DNA from: Toxorhynchites rutilus septentrionalis
Taxonomy: Eukaryota; Arthropoda; Insecta; Diptera; Culicidae
Length of the DNA: 64,000 nt
NCBI RefSeq assembly: GCF_029784135.1
Contig: NC_073746.1
Coordinates: forward strand, 159,267,108-159,331,107
Direction of reading: 5' to 3'
Of the stretch, positions 55,190-64,000 are shown in pieces. Position 1 is the stretch's first letter, and every line of letters starts with the position of its first letter. The notes under the pieces were generated by a model that had not been told where the DNA came from, made no database searches, and was given only the letters and a program-made list of their open reading frames with translations. Both the position numbers and the translations under genes were made by a program.

Positions 55190-56440
55190 CACCCGTTTCC
55201 ACCTTTCTGCTGCAATTTATTCATTCATATCAGCATTTTTTTATGGATCCTCCCTTGGAATTGTCTTTTCCAAAGACCGCGTGGCACAGCATTGATCGGT
55301 TCGCTGAAAGCTACTGACTTTAGCAGCAAAAATGTATTATTTGTATTCTCATGTAAATAATCCTCAAAGAGGTGCTCTTTTTATAACGCATTTCCACGAT
55401 GGGGATATGGAGATGCACCTCGAGTTCGATTTTTTGTTCGAGCCACGGGTTGGCCCCAGTTAAGATTGCATGAAGCGGAACGGTTTGTGATTATCGGTGC
55501 GATCTACATGAAAAACACATACGTTTAAAATATATTGTCATCATGGCGTATCTTGTGATGGGGGTTCTTGGTTTGCTTTCCCCCCTCTGGAATTACACTT
55601 CTTTTTTTGTTTCACATCCTATAGATTCTCGGACTTACTACAGGTTATGAAGTGCGAAAGACATGAGAACACTGACACCTGTTTTTTGGCTCGGTGAAGA
55701 TGTTTTTTGTGCTATGAATGAAATTTGCATATTTAGTGCAGATAAATTAGTTTTTTTTACCATTTTGATGACATAAATATATGATTTTTTCGGTCATAAA
55801 TAAGAAATAGAATATATTCCACATCTTTCCGTGGAAGAAAGGTTTTATGTGAAAATATACATAGTAAATATTTTGCCGAAATGAAATGTCTGCCAACGTT
55901 ACGAGTTTTGGATTTCTGCATAATTTATTCCGCAAAAACGCTCGTTATTTAGTACCTAGACGTCATCGTCTAACCACTTTGATGATAGATCCCATAAAAA
56001 TCACCTATTAAATAACACTTTGTTCGAGAATCGTGAAACAAATTAATTAATTTTCTGCTGAAAGATTTTTTTTCCATCTGTATTTTGTATCCGGGAATGA
56101 CGGAATGATGGAATATTTAGCCCGCCGACCGAGAAGGTTGTGATCACGAAGGCGCGAAAGTCAAATTGCTTGAACATTGGTATATTCGGGTTTAAATTGT
56201 TTGTTTGATCAAGTGAATGTTCTATAGATCCTCTATCAGAATTTTTCAAAGAATAAGTGAAAGTCCTAGCTATATCTATACCAATATAAAAATTAGTTTC
56301 GGTTTGAGGGAATTACGAATAAGGATCATTATCCCGAAGGTGCTATAATTTTAACGTAAAGCGCGAACGGAATTAATTACTCAATTACGTTCCAAGATAG
56401 ATTTGTCGGAATTTACGACTACTAGTTCTACTCCACGAAT
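55190..56440. other. No gene recognised
   Basis: AT-rich sequence with short unsupported frames only. Confidence 0.45.
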
Positions 56441-56628
56441 GTATTATTGTTTGTCGGACTGTTGTTCGCAACAGGTGCTGAGTGGCACTCCTGAGTCGTG
56501 AGCTGTAGTTGCTCTTAACTAGCTGTTGTATTGCTGGTGCTTCTACTGTATATGTACTGTCTACTATGACTAAATGTAATAAAAATAAACGGCAAATGAG
56601 TGATTCTCCGAGTGAAAATGATAGGGTA

Positions 56629-57477
56629 GATGATCTTGGTTTGTCCAATTTAGGATGTTTTCGCGCAACTAGTAAATGCAAATCGATTTTTCTTCATGAA
56701 AATCACATATAATCAAGAGAAGTTTGGGTTTGTTGAAAAGCCCTAAGTCTCTAGATTCTGATTCTACCATAAGGCGTTGAAATTATTCAAATATTTATTG
56801 TTTTAATGATTTTCCTCAAAGAGAAATTATGATCATTGTCCACCTCTAATCATGGTTTGTCCAGTTTTAGAAATCATTATTCTTGAATGAAAAAAAAAAT
56901 CGAATATTGCCTTTTCTTGGGAACTTTAAAAGTGTTACCCTCAACACATTCCACACAAAAAAACTTTATTTCTGCTATGCGCGAAGACACCAAAAACAAA
57001 GTGCAGTGCGCCAAGCGGTTACCATAGAAATCATGTGGACAAAACAACATTAGTGAATCGGACAACTCATGATCAGAATTGAGGTCATCGAAATGTGTTT
57101 ATTACATGGTTTAGCCAAGTAAATTTGATACTAATGGTGTGCAAGCATGATATTTACAATATTTGTGAGTGTTATAATCCATAAATGGTCTGAATACGTG
57201 CCTAATAATCATCTGTTGGTTGATTAAAAGTTAGCTCAAGTGAGGGACGCATTGACACCAATAGAATGTGGATCTTATAATCTTTTAAAACATGTAACTC
57301 CCGTAAAAATAGTATATAGTAATAGTATATAACTACTGTAAACCATGAAGAAGACAATATTATTTATATGTTTTAAAATATTCGAAAACCTAATTTGACA
57401 CAGGTGCGCTGAACTAGAGAATTCAAAACAGTGGCCAAACCATGATCACATTTTCGACTGGACAAACCAAAATCATT
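56629..57477. mobile_element. TA-flanked miniature element in the LINE ORF1
   Basis: GATGATCTTGGTTTGTCCA at the left faces the complement of TGGACAAACCAAAATCAT at the right, with TA at 56627-56628 and 57478-57479. ATCATGGTTTGTCCAG occurs again inside near 56850, and a facing variant at 57435. The right-hand TA is shared with the next transposon. No coding frame. Confidence 0.65.
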
Positions 57478-57479
57478 TA

Positions 57480-58763
57480 AAACATAGTTCATCTTAAATC
57501 TGGACGCATTAAAACGGGTCTATCTCGGAGCTATATGAACGAAATAAAAATATTATGTACTCAAAATGTAGGTCTTTTATTGCACTTTAAAGAAAAAATA
57601 ACAAAAAAATTATTCCGATGTGGTTTTGATGAAATCTCGAACTTTTCGGCGAATACCACTCATCATAGTTTGGACACCCTGTTCGCTGACCTCAGCGGCC
57701 ATTTTGTTCCACCATCTCTTCATCTCTGTTGTATACCGACTATCGTCCTACCATTCTTCTTCATCTTCTGCTTGACAATTGCCCAATATTTTTCGATAGG
57801 GCGGAATTGAGCGGAGTTGGGTGGGTTTATGTCCTTTTCGACAAAATCCACCCTGTTGTCTCGATACCACTATAGTACCTCTTGCCAAATCTGGCCAAAA
57901 CTTTACTGGTCCTTTGTAAGATCTAATGTACGGAAGAATACGTTTTCGCAGGCACTCCTCCTTGTACGTTTTGGAGTCCATGGTCTTGTTTGTCACAAAA
58001 ATCGGCGTTTTTCGTCCGCAGCTGCAAATACCTTGCCAGATCAAACACTTTCTTGCAAACTTATCGGCAACAGCGAATTTGAACTTGCCGGGGAGATCAC
58101 CCCGACCAGTGGCTTTATAAAATTTTTGACCTGGAAGCTGCCCAAAATCCATCTTCACGTACGTTTCGTCATCCATGAGGATGCATCCGTCGTTCTTCGT
58201 TAGAACCTTGTTGTATAACTTTCGGGCACGTCCTTTGGCCACTACATTCTGCTTCAATGTCCGGTTTGGTTGCTTACTGGCCCGATAAGATCGTATTCCT
58301 TCGCGCAGACGAATCCTTCAGACGGTGCACCGGTCGGCATTGAATTTCTTGGCGATGTCATAGTCCGACTGCCCTGGGTTTGCCTTGATCGTTCTCAACA
58401 CCTTCAAATGCAGTTTCCGATCCTTAGTTCCACTATGACGCTTGGTATGAACCTGCCGATCGATAGTATGCATCTCACGGAAACGTTTGAGAACGCTGCA
58501 CACGGTCGATTTGGCCATTTTCAACGATTTCGCGATTTTTGAACCTGACGTCGGGTTTTTGACGTGGGCGTCCAAAATTAATTTTCGTTTCGAGGCTTCC
58601 ATCACGTGTCACTTTTTTGAAACAAAACGAATCGTAATGAAATTTTCAGCACTGATAGAGGAAACATTCCAAAACAAAGTGCTGTCAAAACATTCTAAAT
58701 CCGACCACTAGGAGCGCTGTGGTATAATATACAGTGCGTCCAGATTTAAGATGAACTATGCTT
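57480..58763 (-). mobile_element. Tc1-type (DD37E) transposon, degraded
   Basis: Ends with ~28-bp inverted repeats: CATAGTTCATCTTAAATCTG near 57483 and the complement of CAGATTTAAGATGAACTATG near 58741-58760. TA lies at 57478-57479 and 58764-58765. Size (1284 bp) is close to the intact element at 18524-19814, but the terminal sequence differs, so it is another DD37E lineage. Confidence 0.85.
57610..58605 (-). pseudogene. DD37E transposase, frameshifted
   Basis: From MEASKRKLILDAHVKNP (58602) through the DNA-binding region to a stop near 58321, then in another frame MKQNVVAKGRARKLYNKVL (58257), CILMDDETYVKMDFGQLPG (first Asp), LIWQGICSCGRKTP and KFWPDLA (second Asp, ~57890). After further frameshifts, RPIEKYWAIVKQKMKK (Glu, ~57800) and a tail reading VRDFIKTTSE end near 57620. 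All three catalytic residues survive, but three or more frame changes prevent a product. Confidence 0.85.
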
Positions 58764-59326
58764 TACCTTAGAATAGACACACAGCAGAATAAACAATCTC
58801 GAGTGAATACCAGAAACACCGCTCATAGTCACGAGGATAATGATGGTGGGTCTGTTGTTGGTTCATCGGGCGATGAAGACCAAGTGAAAAAATCGTTGTC
58901 TGAATTACATAAGCTGATAAGAAAAGACATCCTTGAAGCCTTGAAGCCTAGTCACTTGAGCATCGATGAAATCTCTGCTCAAATTAAAAACTCTTTGTTA
59001 AAACTCGAGAATGAGATGGAAAACATCAAGGCATCGCAACAGTTTTTTTCCGAATTATTTAAAGCTGTGAAAACTATAATTGCCAATCACAAAGATGATA
59101 TTTTTTCTCTGAAAAACGGTTTGAAATCGGCCAAAATAGACTGTATCACTAATCAACATAATTTGGATGAGCAAAACTTTGAATTGAATGCCTTGAAGCA
59201 AGATTACCTTGAAGGAAATCTATTGGTGTGCAATGTAATCAAAGCAGCAGAGGAGAACTTGCATCATCTGCTGCAATCTGTTTTTTCCTTGTTGATCATC
59301 AACGGTAGTTTTGAGTGTAACACGTA

Positions 59327-59731
59327 AAGTCTGCTTCATTTAATATTGGAACAAATTCTTTTGCTCATTGTGGCGCTCCTAGTGGACGGATTTGGAAACT
59401 TTTTTCACCTGCCGATAGAGAAATACTGGGCAATCACGAAGCGGAGGCTTAAGGCAATGGAAAAACTTGTTAGGAACATGACTCAAATGAAGAACTGGTG
59501 GAATCAAATCGCCAAAACGGTGGACGAAAAGGGTGTGCGCCGCCTAATGTGCCGTATTACGGGAAAAGTACGAGAATTTCTTCGAAACAGCAATGAATAA
59601 TTTTTTTAATTTTTTTTTATGAAAGAGTAAAGAAAATGCTACATTTGTTTGAAAAACAAATTATGAATTCGTTAATAAATGACTGAACTACACGCAATTG
59701 TTTGTGTTCCAATATTAAATGAAGCAGACTT
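59327..59731. mobile_element. Deletion derivative of a Tc1-type transposon (405 bp)
   Basis: AAGTCTGCTTCATTTAATAT at 59327 is mirrored by ATATTAAATGAAGCAGACTT ending at 59731; the repeat continues through TGGAACA (about 27 bp), with TA at 59325-59326 and 59732-59733. The interior keeps only the C-terminal transposase end on the plus strand (LPIEKYWAITKRRLKAME at ~59405, REFLRNSNE then stop at 59600). Insertion into the LINE ORF1 is exact, with target TA duplication. Confidence 0.88.
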
Positions 59732-60155
59732 TATTTGTTGTCGAACAATCTAAATGGGATCCAACCGATATTAGTTCGCTTTGTCAACCTGTCGATGAAG
59801 GAAAAGATCGCGAGAGCAGCCCCTATAAACTGCGATGAAATTGGCTTAGGCATGAGACAACGTATTTACTTCAATCATCATCTAACGCCGGCAGAACAAC
59901 ATCTCCTGGGAGCAGCTCGTAAATATAAATGGCAACATAATTTCATGTTTGTGTGGTACACGAATGAATTCTTCGAAAAGATGAAAAATCTATAGCCGAT
60001 AAGTTACCGATATACATGATCTGAACGGATCAAACTAAAATCATCATAACTTTGATTTCTCTTCTGAGACGAACCAGCCCAGGAGGCTGAAAGTCTCAAA
60101 AATAAAGAATTTAAAAAAGAAAGTTTTCTCTAAATAAATATTATAATTAAAATTA

Positions 60156-60341
60156 TTGATTGATTATTATCCTAGTTTATTAAATGTAATTGACATTGTA
60201 TATAATACTGATGTAACTGAGCTGTCCTATTCAAATTTGAGTATTCTTTACCTGAACACAAGAAGCTGCCGAAGCATCGAAGTCATAATGTTAGAGTTGT
60301 GCATGGAGAATTTTGTTCACCGTTTAAAACGCGTTATCTAA
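60156..60341 (+). pseudogene. CR1-like LINE ORF2, N-terminal scrap
   Basis: Follows the ORF1 stop by about 160 bp. LSILYLNTRSCRSIE matches the start of apurinic-type LINE endonucleases, which open with a conserved NxRS motif. The domain then decays; no catalytic Glu or Asp motifs follow. Between ORF1 and this piece lies GACGAACCAGCCCAGGAGG plus AATAAAGA (60068-60112), a LINE/SINE-tail-like sequence, so the two pieces may come from different insertions. Confidence 0.5.
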
Positions 60342-60669
60342 AAAAGTGGTGGTCACATCGAAAATGTCCTAAAAAAAGCTTTATTTTATTTTTTTTAAAT
60401 AAAAATCGGTTAAATTTTGTAGATATTTTAATTTTCATATGCCCAGGAGAGTACCATATCAAATATAATAAAAAATATGAATTCAACAATAATGAGTAGT
60501 GCTGTTAGATTTTTGCCTACTATGTTATAATTCAAAGGAAATTTAATATATAATGACAGTGAAACCATGGGGATAATCTAAAGAATCAATTGTGATATTA
60601 ATTTCATAGTTATACCATCCGGGCATTAAGCATTTCATGTTATTATTAAAAAGTGTCCGAAATATGATT

Positions 60670-61227
60670 CAGAACGGTATGTTCGAATTTCAACAATGAC
60701 AGTGTTATTGATTTTTTTTGTTTCGGTTATTGTTGCCTCAAACTGGCTGTACATTACAAAGTACTCTACGGAATACAATTCTGTTGCTTTAATTTGAAAG
60801 ATGAGAAAATTTAGTACAGGATAAAGTAGTGTAACATCTACATTAGTTGGTTTTAATAACATTTTGGAAATGAAAAATTTAAAAGTTAATAATTTTTAAT
60901 GTGTTATCAATAATATAATCGTAAAAATTTATATTAAACTAGATTGTTTCTATCAACTAAATTCAAGCTCTCTAATCGCCTTACAATTTGTTCTTTGACA
61001 CCCAACTTCTATCTTTCTTAATGTTGCTGCAATATCGATATACACAATTCTTGGTGAAAATTCAAGCAAAATCTTGAAAAAAACACGATGTTTAACCCAC
61101 TGTACAAGTAATAGTCACTTAAATTACACCTTAACGTTGAAAGGTTACATTTCTTCGTGAAATAAGTCATATTTGAAATAAAAAAAATATTTTTTTCTTC
61201 AAACTGTATATAATCGAGTCCGACCTG
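60670..61227. mobile_element. pogo-like non-autonomous element fragment
   Basis: Right terminus CTGTATATAATCGAGTCCG ends at 61227 followed by TA. The body matches 52255-52812 (TTCAACAATGACAG, AATTGTTCTT-like stretch, CACCTTAACGTTGAAA). The left terminus is missing. Confidence 0.65.
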
Positions 61228-61272
61228 TACTTTGAAAATTGCGTTTGTATAAAACAGGAAGCGAACAAGATA

Positions 61273-61380
61273 CACCCAGGTTTTTTTACGCGGGGGATAA
61301 GTACCTCGTAAAAAAACCGCGTTAATTGGAAAATCCTCGTAAAAAACCTCGTTAAAAACCCGCGTAAAAAAACTTGGGTG
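61273..61380. mobile_element. 108-bp miniature element rich in facing repeats
   Basis: CACCCAGGTTTTTTTACGCG at 61273 faces CGCGTAAAAAAACTTGGGTG ending at 61380, with TA at 61271-61272 and 61381-61382. The centre also has CCTCGTAAAAAAACCGCG and CCTCGTAAAAAACC, so most of the unit is built from ACGCGG/CTCGT-A-run modules. Far too short to encode anything. Confidence 0.8.
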
Positions 61381-61462
61381 TACCGCAAAACAGAGTCTTA
61401 TTTATTAAACGCTTACTTAATTTGTATCCTACAGAGGCGTAACCCATTTATCCTTAAATCAT

Positions 61463-61708
61463 TTGTATAAACTTAGCATAATATTTATAATTTATAAAAT
61501 AAGACATGGAATCATTCAAAGCAATATATACTTAATCCCATACACAGAAATACACTCACATTTGACAAGAAATCGAGATAGATTTTTCATCAATAGACCT
61601 GGCACTGAATTAGCCATTAGAAATGTGTTTTATACCGGAATTACGAACTTCAACGCACTTCCATCTCAAAGAAGAAACAAATATTATAATATTCAAACAA
61701 AATTTTAA
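61463..61708 (+). pseudogene. CR1-like LINE ORF2, C-terminal fragment
   Basis: The frame ends EIHSHLTRNRDRFFINRPGT, then ELAIRNVFYTGITNFNALPS and a stop at 61706-61708. A run of H-T-R, R-x-x-F, then xFYxGxxxxNxLP is the standard C-terminal tail of CR1/L2/Jockey-group reverse transcriptases. The reverse transcriptase domain itself is absent; 60350-61400 is occupied by miniature elements and unrelated sequence. Confidence 0.6.
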
Positions 61709-62976
61709 TGTGTATATTATCAACAACTAAATATAAGGACAGTAGAGTGAATTTATAATTTATATTTAGGTTAGGTTGAGATACTTGAATTACAACTGAA
61801 TTCACTTTATGGATAGCTGGTCACAGTTTTTGTTAACTTTTCAGCGTGTACATCAAATGAGTGGAAAAAATATAAGATTTGCTGAACAAATAGTGGATAC
61901 ACTTTGAATTCATAATTCTAATGATGTTCACCAACTACACAAATTTAACCATAAACAATTTTGGAGAATTACCCCAAAAGCTTCATGATCATACTCGACC
62001 AGTCGTTACCTCGGTAGCTGTTATGAAGTGCGACACGTTTATTAAGGTCATTGAATTGTCGAAGCCAGGCGGGTACGAGTCTTTGTCAAATTAATTCAGT
62101 CAGTAGCACACAGATTACATTAATTGCACTGCGCGCTCTCGTCAAACCTGATCAGCTTTCTTTCGCCCTTCTTCACCATCTGAAAGCAACCATTTCTGCC
62201 CGACTACTCTTTGCTGTCTGTCCATCAGCTTCGCTGGGGCTTGGTCGCGGTTCTGTAGATTTATGACTAGCCGCACAAAGATTTCTGCAGTTCGAGACAA
62301 ATCCATGCCGACCGCTTCCAGTGGCAGCGGTTTCATGTGATATTCACTCCGACAGGAAGCATCGAGATGATAACTGATGGGGGAAATTAGGCCACCGTAA
62401 ATTCTTAAGCTTGCGGTCATGACTACTGTTATTATTATTATTATCAACTCACGAACCAAGGCCAGATAGCCACCAGGCTACCTTTGGATTCGTAACAACT
62501 TAATCCGCGACCAGAAGCCGAGAACAGCATTGATCGCGCCACGCTTTGTGGTTGATCTATCGGACGAAGTAAGGAAAAAATATGAAAAGCATAAAAATGA
62601 GCGGAAGTATACTGTCCAGATTATATTGTTCCAGATTTTGTTCTAATCGATTATGGTGTTTGTAGCGGAATTTAATAATTCTACGAAGATTTAACCATGG
62701 GTTAATTCTTGAATTGTGACAGCAACTTTTTGCTGTCACAAGCACACAGAAGGAATAAATCGTAGTTCTATTTTATCTAATCTATTCCGGTTTAACGTTG
62801 CCTAAGTAAGCGTAATGCTGTGAAATGAATCTTAGGTTATCTTCGAAGAGTTTAGCCGTAATAAAACTTAGTGGCCACATCATCATTACGTTCTGTGGAA
62901 TAGCTGTGTTGAACGTTATGCTTTCAATGTTAGTAATGATCATCTTTCAAATTAAATTCGTTAAGGTACTTGATTA
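61709..62976. other. No gene recognised
   Basis: AT-rich, with a GC-richer block at 62130-62520 that includes (TTA)5 near 62430. A minus-strand frame over 62142-62459 is open but matches no family I know. Confidence 0.4.
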
Positions 62977-64000
62977 CTTTCCACGATTTTAATATAATAC
63001 GCTTGGACCGCGATGACAGATACGGAGGGGTACTATTGGGGATCAATAAGTGTCACTCATTTTTTAGAATTGACCTTCCACCTATTGGAGGGATCGAAGC
63101 TGTTGCTTGTCATGCAAACATCAGAGGCAAAGACCTCTGTATAGTCAGCTTGTATTGGCCTCCGAGAGCTGCGGTTAGCCGCAAGCAACTTGTTGACATG
63201 TGCTCACTCCTTCCTGAGCCACGATTAATCTTGGGAGACTTCAACTCTCACGGAACTGCCTGGGGGGAACAGTACGACGACAATCGTTCATCGTTGATAT
63301 ATGACCTTTGTAACAGCTTCAATATGACCGTTTTGAACACTGGGGAAACAACACGTGTACCTAAACCTCCTGCTAACCCAAGTGCTCTTGACCTCTCGCT
63401 TTGCTCGAATTCACTATCGTTAGATTGCAAGTGGAATGTAATCCAGGATCCCAACGGTAGTGACCACTTGCCAATCAAAATTTCTTTCACCAATGGGTTG
63501 AATTCTTCTGAATCAATAAACATGGCATACGACCTCACAAGACACATTGACTGGAAAAAATATGCGGACGCGATTGCTCTAGCCATCAATTCCAGAGATG
63601 GTTTGCCTCCATTGGAGGAGTATAACTTCATTTCTCGTTTGATATATGACAGCGCGGTTCGCGCTCAAACGAAACCCATCCCAGGTTCCACTATTCGTCG
63701 AAGGCCTCCCAATCCATGGTGGGATGGCCAGTGTTCCAAGCTTTATGGAGATAAATCGAATGCATTTAAAGCTTTTCGGAAACGTGGAACCCCTGAAAAT
63801 TTTCAGACGTATTTGGACCTTGAAAATCAATTTAAAAACTTGATCAAAGGGAAAAAACGTGCTTATTGGCGAAATTTCGTGGGAGGTTTATCACGAGAAA
63901 CGTCAATGAAAAAATTATGGAAAGTGGCTCGAAACATGAGAAATCGCTCTTCATCCAATGAAAGCGAAGAATATTCACATCGATGGATTTTTAATTTTGC
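62977..64000 (+). pseudogene. I-type LINE ORF2 fragment, 5'-truncated, running off the window
   Basis: Collinear with 36733-37757 of the full-length element at roughly 95% identity, in one open frame from FHDFNIIRLDRDD (62979) to the window end. It contains endonuclease motifs (LILGDFNSHGTAW, GSDHLPIKI) and the linker toward the reverse transcriptase. The N-terminal ~50 residues with the first endonuclease motif are absent, and there is no start codon, so this is a typical 5'-truncated insertion despite the clean frame. Its 3' part is not visible here. Confidence 0.9.

Larger units (their letters stand above)
56566..59995 (+). pseudogene. CR1-like LINE ORF1 split by three nested DNA transposons
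   Basis: Three pieces belong together. 56566-56626 reads MTKCNKNKRQMSDSPSEND. 58766-59324 reads a Gln/Asn-rich start, then a Leu-rich coiled-coil-like region (QVKKSLSELHKLIRKDILEA, LLKLENEMENIKAS). 59735-59995 reads LVRFVNLSMKEKIARAA and LTPAEQHLLGAARKYKW to a stop, resembling the C-terminal nucleic-acid-binding region of LINE ORF1 proteins. Taking out 59327-59731 with one TA rejoins pieces two and three in frame without change. The first junction needs a one-base correction. Such ORF1 proteins bind RNA and oligomerise. Likely CR1/L2 group, from ORF1 style and the ORF2 scraps at 60156 and 61463. Confidence 0.65.

Noticed and set aside
1..64000. CRISPR array, bacterial operon, rRNA gene or viral insert
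   Set aside because: No spaced direct repeats of CRISPR type, no operon structure and no rRNA or viral motifs; the content is eukaryotic transposons.

Overview
This window looks like non-genic, transposon-packed DNA from a dipteran, most likely a culicine mosquito. Evidence: AT-rich sequence, four Tc1-type transposases of the DD37E kind (a family first described in mosquitoes), tRNA-derived SINEs, RNase H-bearing non-LTR retrotransposons, and many TTAA- and TA-flanked miniature elements. The species call is inference. No bacterial operon, rRNA, functional tRNA, CRISPR array or viral insert was seen.

Layout. 1-9.7 kb: a SINE; a broken DD37E transposon; an I-type LINE copy on the minus strand, split in two by a 2.75-kb insert of unknown class that holds a ~127-bp tandem repeat; then a repeat block with ~140-bp units. 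12-17.3 kb: TTAA-flanked non-autonomous elements, a LINE scrap, a broken DD37E transposon, a ~75-bp tandem array and a 380-bp heptanucleotide tract. 17.5-20.5 kb: a mariner carrying an intact, apparently young DD37E element inside it, followed by a deleted mariner-like element. 21-25.5 kb: decayed coding-like sequence, a second SINE and a small three-exon candidate gene for a secreted cysteine-containing protein, inside a distant inverted-repeat pair. 25.4-29.9 kb: a mariner relic, a fold-back element and two TTAA elements.

30.4-40.6 kb is the main structure. A full-length I-type LINE (5' UTR, ORF1 with three zinc knuckles, ORF2 with endonuclease, reverse transcriptase and RNase H, poly-A) sits between copies of a ~10-bp target duplication. 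An R4-like LINE with a restriction-like endonuclease lies antisense within its 5' UTR. A related repeat at 8.9-9.1 kb preserves the unoccupied target site.

41-64 kb: SINEs, two more mariners (one full-length in frame except for two stops), four-element nests of piggyBac-like and pogo-like miniatures, a CR1-like LINE broken up by three DNA transposons, and a 5'-truncated I LINE copy that runs off the window.

The genes here do not form a pathway. Only three LINE ORFs and one transposase look intact. Two host-gene candidates are offered with caution: 24345-24826 and a possible first exon near 45386-45413.
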